6,596 nt of DNA from Parachlamydiales bacterium. Its GTDB lineage: Bacteria; Chlamydiota; Chlamydiia; Chlamydiales; SM23-39. Under the pieces are notes generated by a model. That model was not told the DNA's origin, ran no database searches, and saw only the letters and a list, made by a program, of their open reading frames with translations. This document shows, piece after piece, positions 1-6,125 of the stretch. How positions within the stretch are numbered: position 1 is the first letter of the stretch; each line of letters opens with the position of its first letter. A program made the position numbers and the translations under genes. Where the stretch lies: NCBI GenBank assembly GCA_003151315.1, contig PLXF01000030.1:5699-12294 (forward strand), written 5' to 3'.

Positions 1-152
1 TGCTGAGACGCAAAGGTCGCTGAGGAAAAAATTGAGGCCTTGCCCCGAGAAAGAGAGAAATCATTTTGTCGATCAAACAGTTCGGTCTTTGGTATCCTTC
101 TTCCTTCGGGCAAGGCCCCAATTTTTCCCTCAGCGACCTTTGCGTCTCAGCA
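1..152. repeat. Long near-perfect inverted repeat (45-bp arms)
   Basis: Bases 1-45 and 108-152 are reverse complements at 43 of 45 positions and enclose a 62-bp spacer. The two mismatches (bases 26 and 35 on the left) are A opposite C on the plus strand. On the minus strand they become U-G wobble pairs, so a minus-strand transcript would form an uninterrupted 45-bp stem. The minus strand is also the direction in which rpiA is transcribed toward this site. It may act as a terminator or 3' RNA structure for rpiA, or be a non-coding mobile repeat. The left end coincides with the window edge, so the element may be longer. No reading frame of note lies inside it. Confidence 0.85.
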
Positions 153-239
153 ATTACCTCTGCGCTGATGAAAAAACACGCCGTTAAAGACAAAAAATAA
201 TCGCATGTGGAAATTATGAAAACAGCCTTTATGTACAGC

Positions 240-923
240 TTAATCCCTGATTTCAATTCGTCCGTCTAAATAGCCTACCAATACTCGGCCAGCTAAGCCG
301 AAAAAGAACCCCGTATCGATCACTCCTGGAATATGTAGGAGCTCTTCGTGAATCTCTTCCGGAAACGGAGGAGGGGAGTCGAACGAAATGTCGAATAGCA
401 CGTTGCCATTTTCAGTAATGAATAGAGAATCCTCTTCGGTCATTCTCCACATCCCTTTTAGGCCTAAGTTTTCGATTTTTAGTCGGGTGGCCGGGGAGCC
501 GTAATAGAGAATTTCTACGGGGAGTTTGCCGACGCCGATTTGGGGCACAAGTTTACTCTCATCGACAATAACGACCATTTCCCTACTTGCCGCGGCCAGA
601 ATTTTTTCCCGTACGTGAGCTCCGCCGCCCCCTTTAATCATCCGTTTTAAAGGGTCGATCTCATCGGCGCCATCTACGGTGATATCGATTCGAGGCGCCT
701 CATTGATATCGAGAATCTCGATCCCCCCTTTTGCCGCCCGATCGGCCGATTGGTGGGAGCTGGCCACCGCCTGAATGGAAAGCTTTTCCCGACGACAGCG
801 CAGAATTAGGCTGTCGATAAAACAGTTAGCGGTGGATCCGGTACCGAGACCGACGATCATCCCATTTTTTATTAAAGTGGCCGCTTTTTCTCCGACCGCC
901 TGTTTCACGAGCAATAAAGACAT
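240..923 (-). CDS. rpiA: Ribose-5-phosphate isomerase A
   Basis: Cytosolic enzyme that interconverts ribose 5-phosphate and ribulose 5-phosphate in the non-oxidative pentose phosphate pathway, supplying ribose for nucleotides. The 227-residue product is close to the usual length (about 220). Visible motifs in order are GLGTGSTA (25-32, phosphate loop), SSHQSADRA (55-63), DITVDGADEID (80-90), IKGGGGAHVREKI (96-108) and VDESKLV (120-126). Asp84, Asp87, Lys97, Glu106 and Lys124 line up with the known E. coli catalytic residues Asp81, Asp84, Lys94, Glu103 and Lys121 at a constant offset of three. The ATG at 923 is chosen because it has an AAAGGA ribosome site five bases upstream. A TTG at 959 would add 12 residues without such support. 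It is divergent from the gene at 1028 and complete, with nothing odd. Confidence 0.96.
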   Translation of the reverse strand: MSLLLVKQAVGEKAATLIKNGMIVGLGTGSTANCFIDSLILRCRREKLSIQAVASSHQSADRAAKGGIEILDINEAPRIDITVDGADEIDPLKRMIKGGGGAHVREKILAAASREMVVIVDESKLVPQIGVGKLPVEILYYGSPATRLKIENLGLKGMWRMTEEDSLFITENGNVLFDISFDSPPPFPEEIHEELLHIPGVIDTGFFFGLAGRVLVGYLDGRIEIRD

Positions 924-928
924 ACAGA

Positions 929-934
929 TCCTTT
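929..934 (-). promoter_or_regulatory. Ribosome binding site of rpiA
   Basis: On the minus strand AAAGGA lies five bases before the ATG at 923. It decides the start in favour of this ATG over the upstream in-frame TTG at 959. Confidence 0.7.
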
Positions 935-971
935 CTCTTAATCTTAGAGAAAACTTCAAGATTTGACTAGT

Positions 972-1000
972 TTTTTAAATAGGAAAATTTTAGAGTTCAA
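972..1000 (-). promoter_or_regulatory. Tentative rpiA promoter
   Basis: On the minus strand TTGAAC (995-1000) and TAAAAA (972-977) are separated by 17 bases, each matching four of six positions of the -35 and -10 consensus. The site lies in the short divergent gap between rpiA and the gene at 1028, where a promoter is expected. The match is weak and the region is AT-rich, so it may be chance. On the plus strand a TTGACT (963-968) is present, but I found no good -10 at the right distance for the gene at 1028. Confidence 0.3.
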
Positions 1001-1018
1001 AGAGTGTGTGCAGTTTAC

Positions 1019-1024
1019 GGAGGA
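1019..1024 (+). promoter_or_regulatory. Ribosome binding site of the 1028 gene
   Basis: GGAGGA lies three to four bases before the ATG at 1028. The spacing is shorter than usual, but the match is strong. It favours ATG 1028 over the in-frame GTG at 1004, which would place this motif inside the coding region. Confidence 0.6.
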
Positions 1025-1027
1025 CCT

Positions 1028-1330
1028 ATGTCAGCATTAACGACCGAAAAAACCTTAGCCCCTGAGAGTAAAGCTATTTGCGACGCCCGTAGAAAGCTTG
1101 AATCGAATTTAAGACGTCAAAACGAACTCATGACTCCCGAGGCGCTTAAAGAAACCATTAAGAAAATTCACGACTCGATCCATCGGAATAACGGGGACCG
1201 GGTTCTTGTGAAGCGCAGTTCCATGGGACTTTTCGACCAAAACAAAGAAGCGGCCCAAACCAGTAAAAAGGTACAGGAACTCGCCGCCCAGCTCCGAAAG
1301 ACCCTCAGCCAAACACCCCCTGTAGCTTAA
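1028..1330 (+). CDS. Hypothetical small charged helical protein
   Basis: A 100-residue product that I do not recognise. It starts MSALTTEKT and ends TPPVA. It has no hydrophobic stretch long enough for a signal peptide or membrane span. The middle and end are rich in Lys, Arg, Glu and Gln with regularly spaced Leu and Ala (for example residues 20-50 and 77-94), suggesting two amphipathic helices around a short segment with Gly and Asp (RNNGDRV, SSMGLFDQ). No Cys pair, Walker motif or helix-turn-helix motif is evident. Reality as a gene is supported by the GGAGGA ribosome site, by its fit between the divergent rpiA and a downstream terminator, and by balanced base composition. The function is unknown. 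It might be a cytosolic or nucleoid-associated small protein, but that is only inference from charge. Confidence 0.7.
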   Translation: MSALTTEKTLAPESKAICDARRKLESNLRRQNELMTPEALKETIKKIHDSIHRNNGDRVLVKRSSMGLFDQNKEAAQTSKKVQELAAQLRKTLSQTPPVA

Positions 1331-1338
1331 GGGATTTG

Positions 1339-1377
1339 AAGGGGAATTTTGATCGGATATAGCCTAAAATCACCCTT
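1339..1377 (+). terminator. Weak stem-loop after the 1028 gene
   Basis: AAGGG and ATTTT on the left pair with AAAAT and CCCTT on the right, with a two-base internal mismatch and a loop of about 15 bases. It starts eight bases after the stop codon and is followed by a pyrimidine-rich stretch rather than a clean T-run. It may be the first of two transcript ends for this gene. Confidence 0.3.
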
Positions 1378-1406
1378 TCTTCCTCTCCAATATATATGCT
1401 TGATTT

Positions 1407-1444
1407 ACAGTGGGTTATGCGTTAAAGCCCCCCACTGTTGTTTT
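1407..1444 (+). terminator. Rho-independent terminator candidate
   Basis: An eight-base perfect stem, ACAGTGGG (1407-1414) with CCCACTGT (1431-1438), has a 16-base loop and is followed directly by TGTTTT. It lies 76 bases beyond the stop of the gene at 1028 and 100 bases before the promoter of the large gene, so it would isolate the two transcription units. The loop is larger than usual. Confidence 0.5.
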
Positions 1445-1547
1445 AACTCTCTCATCTTTAATAGATTAAGATTCTCATTCTTAAGTGTCTGGCAATGACT
1501 AAATTGTAGTAATTTTATTTTATATTTTTAAATTTTACATTAAAAAA

Positions 1548-1576
1548 TTGATATTACAGTGTAAATATGTTATAAT
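1548..1576 (+). promoter_or_regulatory. Near-consensus promoter of the 901-aa gene
   Basis: TTGATA (1548-1553, five of six matches) and a perfect TATAAT (1571-1576) are separated by exactly 17 bases. The expected transcript start is near 1583, about 25 bases before the ATG at 1608. The surrounding 1440-1600 stretch is very AT-rich, which raises the chance of random matches. Even so, both boxes, their spacing and their position relative to the gene agree. It implies the large gene is its own transcription unit, driven by the housekeeping sigma factor. Confidence 0.7.
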
Positions 1577-1607
1577 TAATATGTAAAACAACGAGATATG
1601 TATAACT

Positions 1608-4313
1608 ATGTCATCAGTAAGATTGCCTGGATCTTTAAGCCCCACCCCCGACCCCCGAGGTTCACTTTATGCCTTGAACCATCCAGAAAGTGGGAATGGT
1701 GTCAGTCTTTCTACTTCTCCTTTATCGGGCAGAACCGAACTTTTGGCGCCCTCATTTTTCGAGGAAAACGATTCCCGTCCTCAGAGTCCCAGTATTTCTA
1801 CCTCCGAAGTTTTAGAAGCGAGTTCACTAGAGAGCGCTTCAAAAGAATATTTTGTGATTACCAGAAAGGACGGACAGCAGTTTCAGGTACAAGCGTTAGA
1901 TACAAAAGGTACCCGACTTTGCCTTTCTCTATCCGATTGGGGCCTGTTTGAAAGCCTCCTAGTAGACTTAAGTTCCGAGGATGTTTCTAAAACGGGAACT
2001 TCATTCGAGTTTTCTCCGTTGGATAATTCAGAAGAGGGTGTTGTACTCAAACAGGATCTTTCCTACCCTGCGGCGGTTTCAGCACCAATAGACGGAGGGA
2101 AGGAACTCTATTCCCGATTTAGGGAAATTGTTAAATCAAACGTTGTCTCTGATGAGGCTCCGAGTAAAGAACCAGTCCCTCCAGTAATGAGTGTTAAAAT
2201 AACTCCCTTACCCGAAACAGAAGTAGTAACGCCCCTAGCAAAAGAGAAAGAACTGACGAGATTTGAGCGGTTTAAGCTGCGCTGCAAGACGCACGAAAGT
2301 ATTATATCTTTTGTAGGTCGGCAGGTTTGGGCTTATGGTTCAAGCCGAGATGTGCCGATTTTAAGAGAATATGCGCTTAAGGGATTGTTTATATTAGGAG
2401 CCGTTGCTTTCACCGTTGTGAGCCTCGGGTTTGGATTATATCCGGTTTTCCGTAAGCCTGTGAGCGAACTTGTCAAACAAGCTAAAACGTCTGAAGATCT
2501 AGCAAATTTATGGAAATACGCAAAAAACGACAAAGAGCGTCGAGAGATCTGCGACAATGCTGTTACCACAGAGAAGCGAAAGGTGTTATTAGAGTCATTA
2601 GGTCCGAAAGATTCGCATAACTTGCCTATAGTTCAAGGACGGCGTGCCATTTTGACGAGTGCTACAACTTTTGAGGGACTTTTAGATTTTTGGTGCATGG
2701 CTACAGAAGCTGATCGTGTACTAGAGACTTTGGCGCAACGAGCTACATCCCCCGAGGAGAGATTAAAGCTTTGGGAGTCTGTTAAAGACGATGTTAATAA
2801 ACGTAAAAATATATTAAATGTAATTCAAACGTCAGAAGAAATTGAATATTATTGGTCTGTTGTAGATATAAAACAGGTTGGTCTTCGTACTGCAATTTTA
2901 GAAAGAATTAGAACGGATTCAGATTACTTTAAATTTTGGGACATTGTTTCCAAAGAAACGGAAGAGAATAGAACTGCATTAGAATCTAGGTCGCTTATTA
3001 AGGTCTTATCTAAATTGGAATTTAGTGTAACTGAAAAGTTACTCACAAATTTCGATGTAAGTACAGATCTTCGGTGGCAGCTTTTTAATAATGTAAAAAG
3101 AGATAGTCTATTTTCTCTTTTTGGATTTGCTGAAAATAATGAAGAGCGGTTAGCTATTATTAAGAGCGATGAAAATGATTTAGAAACAAGAATGTTATTA
3201 TTAAATAGCGGCCTTTCAGTCGATGAACGGATAACTATCTTGGCAGGGGAAAAGTCTGTCGAAGATTCTATAAAATTGTATGAGTATATACATACTAGAG
3301 AAGAGTATCTTAAATTAGCCAATGGAATTAGCAAGGATGAGGAACGTCGTAGCTTTTTTGAGCAAATTCAAGCCACATTTCCTTTACACCAAGAATTCGA
3401 ATATAAAAAAGAAGAAGATCGTTTAAGCGCTTTTCAGGGGGTAGAAACTTCAGTAGAACGCCTGCTTATTTTATCTATGGCTGGAAACGCAGATGAGCGA
3501 CGCAAGCTGTTAAATGACGCTTCCTATACCAAGGAAAAATTGTTTGAAGATCTAGCTGGTGTTGGTAGTTTTGATGTGCACGTTGATTTGCTATACATTT
3601 GTATGATTAGACAATATGAATTTATCTTGTCGAAGGACATAATAGATGGTTTAATTTCTGAATATAATTTTGATTCAGCAGACTCAAATCCAAATATTTT
3701 AAATAAATTATTTGGAGAGATTCTTAAAGATGCAGGCCGTACCGAGTTTACTGTTAGTGAATCAATTAATGGTAAAATAGAAGAGAGAAGATATATTGAT
3801 GCAAATAAGGAAAATGAGAACGTACCTCGTGATGCTCGAGATTTATCCGATTTTTTTAATGGTTTTATTGGGTTGGGTGATAATGAATTACCTACGTACG
3901 TCATTAAAAAGTCATGGCAAAGAGCTCTCCGCAGATCATACTTAGCCTATAGAGGTGATTTAAGCGATGTTCAACAAGATAAACTGCAGTTTGCTCAATT
4001 TTTGTATCAACGAACCTCTCTAGAATCTATGGCACAACTGCGGAATCAGTCGCCGGGCACATTGCAACTAGCTACTTTTGGTGGGCGAGATCCAAAGATT
4101 CCAGGAGATGTGAGGATAAATGGCGTTTATAATGGAATCGGAGATTATGAAATAACGGTAAGCGCTATACAAGAGATGAAAAATATGGCCGATGTAGAAA
4201 ACCCCTTCTTTTTACAATTTGATTTTGTAGCAACTGTGAAATGTGTAGCTGGAAAAATGACGGCGCATTATAGGCTAAAGCCGTTGGATCCTTCCCAGGA
4301 GATTTACAAATAA
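1608..4313 (+). CDS. Large unknown single-span membrane protein with helical Trp repeats
   Basis: I do not recognise this 901-residue protein. Residues 1-75 are rich in Ser, Pro and Glu and look disordered. Residues 79-121 (from KEYFVITRKDGQQF) could be a small mixed fold, followed by a Pro/Glu/Val-rich linker to about 215. A basic stretch (215-230) precedes one clear membrane span at 259-281, with Arg-Lys after it. From about 290 to 640 the chain is charged, helical and repetitive. Trp302, 362, 389, 416 and 444 recur every 27-30 residues, each preceded by a Thr/Ser-x-Glu cap, and later units have Phe or Tyr in its place. The end (about 650-901) is mixed, with a strand-rich tail. There is no cleavable signal peptide, and the span is not the paired hydrophobic hairpin typical of chlamydial Inc proteins. 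The start at 1608 has only a weak GAGA site 11 bases upstream, but the promoter fits. G+C falls sharply in the middle. A membrane-anchored scaffold or a secreted effector is possible, but neither is shown. Confidence 0.85.
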   Translation: MSSVRLPGSLSPTPDPRGSLYALNHPESGNGVSLSTSPLSGRTELLAPSFFEENDSRPQSPSISTSEVLEASSLESASKEYFVITRKDGQQFQVQALDTKGTRLCLSLSDWGLFESLLVDLSSEDVSKTGTSFEFSPLDNSEEGVVLKQDLSYPAAVSAPIDGGKELYSRFREIVKSNVVSDEAPSKEPVPPVMSVKITPLPETEVVTPLAKEKELTRFERFKLRCKTHESIISFVGRQVWAYGSSRDVPILREYALKGLFILGAVAFTVVSLGFGLYPVFRKPVSELVKQAKTSEDLANLWKYAKNDKERREICDNAVTTEKRKVLLESLGPKDSHNLPIVQGRRAILTSATTFEGLLDFWCMATEADRVLETLAQRATSPEERLKLWESVKDDVNKRKNILNVIQTSEEIEYYWSVVDIKQVGLRTAILERIRTDSDYFKFWDIVSKETEENRTALESRSLIKVLSKLEFSVTEKLLTNFDVSTDLRWQLFNNVKRDSLFSLFGFAENNEERLAIIKSDENDLETRMLLLNSGLSVDERITILAGEKSVEDSIKLYEYIHTREEYLKLANGISKDEERRSFFEQIQATFPLHQEFEYKKEEDRLSAFQGVETSVERLLILSMAGNADERRKLLNDASYTKEKLFEDLAGVGSFDVHVDLLYICMIRQYEFILSKDIIDGLISEYNFDSADSNPNILNKLFGEILKDAGRTEFTVSESINGKIEERRYIDANKENENVPRDARDLSDFFNGFIGLGDNELPTYVIKKSWQRALRRSYLAYRGDLSDVQQDKLQFAQFLYQRTSLESMAQLRNQSPGTLQLATFGGRDPKIPGDVRINGVYNGIGDYEITVSAIQEMKNMADVENPFFLQFDFVATVKCVAGKMTAHYRLKPLDPSQEIYK
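2487..2993 (+). repeat. Degenerate Trp-centred helical repeats within the 901-aa protein
   Basis: Residues 294-462 of the large protein can be stacked as units of about 27-30 residues: Thr/Ser-x-Glu/Asp cap, hydrophobic, x-x-Leu/Phe/Tyr-Trp, eight to eleven charged residues, Arg, then an Ile/Leu-rich second helix. Clear units are TSEDLANLWKYA, TFEGLLDFWCMA, SPEERLKLWESV, TSEEIEYYWSVV and TDSDYFKFWDIV. A unit between the first two lacks Trp. Weaker units continue beyond (SLFGFAENNEERLAII near 503-518, SVEDSIKLYEYI at 550-561). The pattern suggests two helices per unit, as in solenoid proteins, but it matches no family I can name. Confidence 0.6.
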
Positions 4314-4329
4314 AAATTTTCGATTAAGT

Positions 4330-4498
4330 TATGCCGCGCCCTCTTAGGTTGCGTGAATTTTTGCGGCCATCATAGCGGACCATCTTTCAACGATCTCTCG
4401 TCGGCTGTATTGCTGCAATACAGCACTCCTCACGATCGTCGAAACCTGGATCACTCTGAGACCACCAAAATTCACACAACCTAAGCGGGCGCGGCATA
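4330..4498. repeat. 169-bp imperfect palindrome (MITE-like)
   Basis: The outer arms 4330-4363 and 4465-4498 pair at 31 of 34 positions, and the innermost part is a perfect 10-base stem (4404-4413 with 4415-4424). Both share the same centre at base 4414. Between them pairing is patchy but recognisable (TTTCAACGATC against GATCGTCGAAA, shifted by one base). The ends TGCCGCGCCC and its complement are each flanked by TA, which resembles non-autonomous elements of the IS630/mariner type that duplicate TA. There is no open reading frame of note. It fills most of the 265-base gap between the large gene and tyrS and could also halt transcription from the large gene, although no T-run follows. Confidence 0.75.
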
Positions 4499-4527
4499 TA
4501 TTTGACAGTCTCTAAATTTTAACTCAT

Positions 4528-4556
4528 TTGCCCAAAATCCCCTTATCGGCTAAAAT
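4528..4556 (+). promoter_or_regulatory. Candidate tyrS promoter
   Basis: TTGCCC (4528-4533, four of six) and TAAAAT (4551-4556, five of six) are separated by 17 bases. Transcription would start near 4563, only about 16 bases before the tyrS ATG. That would explain why no Shine-Dalgarno motif can be seen. A TTGACA at 4502-4507 matches the -35 perfectly but has no -10 at proper spacing. Confidence 0.4.
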
Positions 4557-4578
4557 CTCTCCTTACCCCTGACTTAAC

Positions 4579-5850
4579 ATGTCCAAAAAACATCTTCTTG
4601 ATATGCTGCTAGAGCGAGGATTCATCGATCAGATGACCTCGGAAGACCTTCGCTCCCATTTGTCCACACCTCGGAAAGTCTATGTGGGGTTTGACCCTAC
4701 TGCTGATAGCCTGCATCTGGGCCATTTAATCCCTGTTATGGGGCTGGCTTGGTTTCAGCGTTATGGGCATACGCCGATCGCCCTTGTGGGGGGCGGAACG
4801 GGTCTTATTGGGGATCCTTCGGGCAAGAGCGTGGAGCGCAATTTGCTGGATGAAGCGACGCTACAGCATAATGTCCAATGTTTAGACCAATTTTTTCACC
4901 AGATTTTTCCTCAAGAGGGGCCTCGGCCGGTTATTTTAAATAATAACGATTGGCTGGGGACGTTTAGTTTAATTGAGTTTTTGCGCGACGTCGCTAAACA
5001 TTTTCGAGTGGGACCCATGCTTGCCAAGGATTCGGTTCGGAGCCGGATCCATTCGGAAGAGGGGATGAGCTTTACCGAATTTAGCTACCAGATTTTGCAA
5101 GCTTACGATTTTGCCTATTTACATCGAGAGCGGGGAGTCACTATCCAAATGGGGGCGAGTGATCAGTGGGGTAATATCACGGCCGGTACCGAATACAACC
5201 GGAAAGTGGGCGGCGAGTCTATTTATGGCCTTACTTTTCCTCTATTAACTAAATCTGACGGGAAAAAATTTGGTAAGTCGGAAGAGGGAGCTATTTGGCT
5301 TTCGAAAGAGAAACTCTCTCCTTATCAATTTTACCAATATTTAGTCCGCATTGCCGATGCGGATGTGATTCGCATGTTAAAAATGCTCACTTTTTTGGAT
5401 CTGGAAGCGATTCGAGCGATTGAAGAGAGTATGACTTTGCCCGGATATCAGCCGAACACGGCACAAAAAAGATTGGCTTTAGAGGTGACCCGATTCGTGC
5501 ATGGCGAAGAGGGGTGCGAAGCGGCTCTTCGAGTGACAGAGGGGATTGCCCCGGGCTCTGAGGCGAAATTAAGCGGCGAAATTTTAGGGCAGTTGGCAGC
5601 CGATATGCCCCATGTGGAATTACGTTGTGATGAAGTAGTGGGAATAAAATATGTGGATCTTGCGGTGAAGATAGGCCTTCTGCCCAGCAAATCGGAAGCG
5701 GTTAAGTTGATTAAAAATGGCGGAGCCTATCTAAATAATGAAAAAGTCTCTGATGTGGCGCAGATGATTGCAGAATCTGATTGCATCGATCAGAAATTTA
5801 TTTTGCTCGGTGCAGGTAAGAAAAAGAAGGTTTTGGTGATGCTATTCTAA
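4579..5850 (+). CDS. tyrS: Tyrosyl-tRNA synthetase
   Basis: Charges tRNA-Tyr with tyrosine using ATP, in the cytosol, as a class Ic homodimer. The 423-residue length is typical of the bacterial form. The Rossmann catalytic domain shows Tyr35 and DPT (39-41), the HIGH-type signature HLGH (46-49), GDPSGK (78-83), and the tyrosine pocket YQILQAYD (170-177). In that pocket Tyr170, Gln174 and Asp177 match Tyr169, Gln173 and Asp176 of the Bacillus stearothermophilus enzyme. GASDQWGN and the KMSKS-type loop KFGKS (230-234) follow. A C-terminal S4 RNA-binding domain (about 358-423) has the expected LLPSKSEAVKLIKNGGAYLN segment and a Lys-rich tail. The ATG at 4579 gives the natural family N-terminus, yet it has no recognisable ribosome binding site. 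The gene stands alone, with a palindrome upstream and a long gap downstream. All key residues are present. Confidence 0.97.
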   Translation: MSKKHLLDMLLERGFIDQMTSEDLRSHLSTPRKVYVGFDPTADSLHLGHLIPVMGLAWFQRYGHTPIALVGGGTGLIGDPSGKSVERNLLDEATLQHNVQCLDQFFHQIFPQEGPRPVILNNNDWLGTFSLIEFLRDVAKHFRVGPMLAKDSVRSRIHSEEGMSFTEFSYQILQAYDFAYLHRERGVTIQMGASDQWGNITAGTEYNRKVGGESIYGLTFPLLTKSDGKKFGKSEEGAIWLSKEKLSPYQFYQYLVRIADADVIRMLKMLTFLDLEAIRAIEESMTLPGYQPNTAQKRLALEVTRFVHGEEGCEAALRVTEGIAPGSEAKLSGEILGQLAADMPHVELRCDEVVGIKYVDLAVKIGLLPSKSEAVKLIKNGGAYLNNEKVSDVAQMIAESDCIDQKFILLGAGKKKKVLVMLF

Positions 5851-5918
5851 CTTTTTTGTCGAATTTGATCTAATATTCTAAAATTATTTTGAAAAATATT
5901 CTCAAATCGCTATTTTGA

Positions 5919-5943
5919 ATTCGTGAACCCCTTCACTTCGAAT
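5919..5943 (+). other. Small stem-loop between tyrS and the HU/IHF gene
   Basis: ATTCG pairs with CGAAT and TGAA with TTCA around a CCCC loop, with a three-base bulge (CTT) on the right side. No T-run follows on the plus strand, so it is a poor terminator for tyrS. Its role is unknown. The rest of 5851-6000 is AT-rich with no gene visible. Confidence 0.35.
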
Positions 5944-6004
5944 CCGATAGGGTAGAAGGAATGGGATAAAATTTGAAACCGGTTCATCGCCGCCTCTAAA
6001 CGAG

Positions 6005-6035
6005 AAATCCGTTAACCCATTTATGGTACGGATTT
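6005..6035 (+). promoter_or_regulatory. Leader hairpin upstream of the HU/IHF gene
   Basis: AAATCCGT (6005-6012) pairs with ACGGATTT (6028-6035), and ACC with GGT just inside, after a two-base bulge and around a seven-base loop. It ends 15 bases before the first of two Shine-Dalgarno motifs, so if transcribed it would sit in the leader and could affect access to the TTG start. No regulator-binding motif is recognised. Confidence 0.4.
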
Positions 6036-6050
6036 AGGTGCGGGTCAAAT

Positions 6051-6056
6051 AAGGAG
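6051..6056 (+). promoter_or_regulatory. Upstream Shine-Dalgarno motif (TTG start at 6066)
   Basis: AAGGAG lies nine bases before a TTG at 6066. That TTG is in frame with the HU/IHF gene and would add 20 residues (SENVTDKKMNNPRNLRSPS after the initiator). It competes with the motif at 6113 for the true start. Confidence 0.4.
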
Positions 6057-6112
6057 ATAAACACCTTGTCTGAAAATGTGACAGATAAGAAAATGAATAA
6101 TCCACGAAACTT

Positions 6113-6118
6113 AAGGAG
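6113..6118 (+). promoter_or_regulatory. Ribosome binding site of the HU/IHF gene
   Basis: AAGGAG lies seven bases before the ATG at 6126, an ideal spacing. Together with the family-typical N-terminus it decides the start used here. Confidence 0.8.
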
Positions 6119-6125
6119 CCCAAGT

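Noticed and set aside
775..966. Short plus-strand frame overlapping the 5' end of rpiA
   Set aside because: It is antisense to conserved rpiA codons, with no ribosome site or family resemblance.
1598..1951. Plus-strand frame of 117 codons starting ten bases before the large gene
   Set aside because: It overlaps the 901-aa gene in another frame, has its ATG only a few bases from any purine-rich motif, and its product is an unlikely Arg/Phe/Pro mix.
2924..3904. Minus-strand open frames inside the large gene (2924-3334 and 3524-3904)
   Set aside because: They are antisense to one continuous 901-codon frame with coherent protein features. The Ser/Leu/Asn-rich translations reflect the AT-rich sense strand.
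1608..4313. Classification of the large protein as a chlamydial Inc protein
   Set aside because: Inc proteins typically carry a pair of adjacent hydrophobic segments. Only one span (residues 259-281) is visible here.
4502..4507. Perfect TTGACA as the tyrS -35 box
   Set aside because: At 16-18 bases downstream there is no sequence resembling TATAAT, so the pair at 4528-4556 is preferred.
5815..5860. Possible terminator from the A-rich end of tyrS and the T-run just after its stop
   Set aside because: The pairing would be only A/T bases with one G-C pair and a large loop. The T-run alone is not enough to call a terminator.
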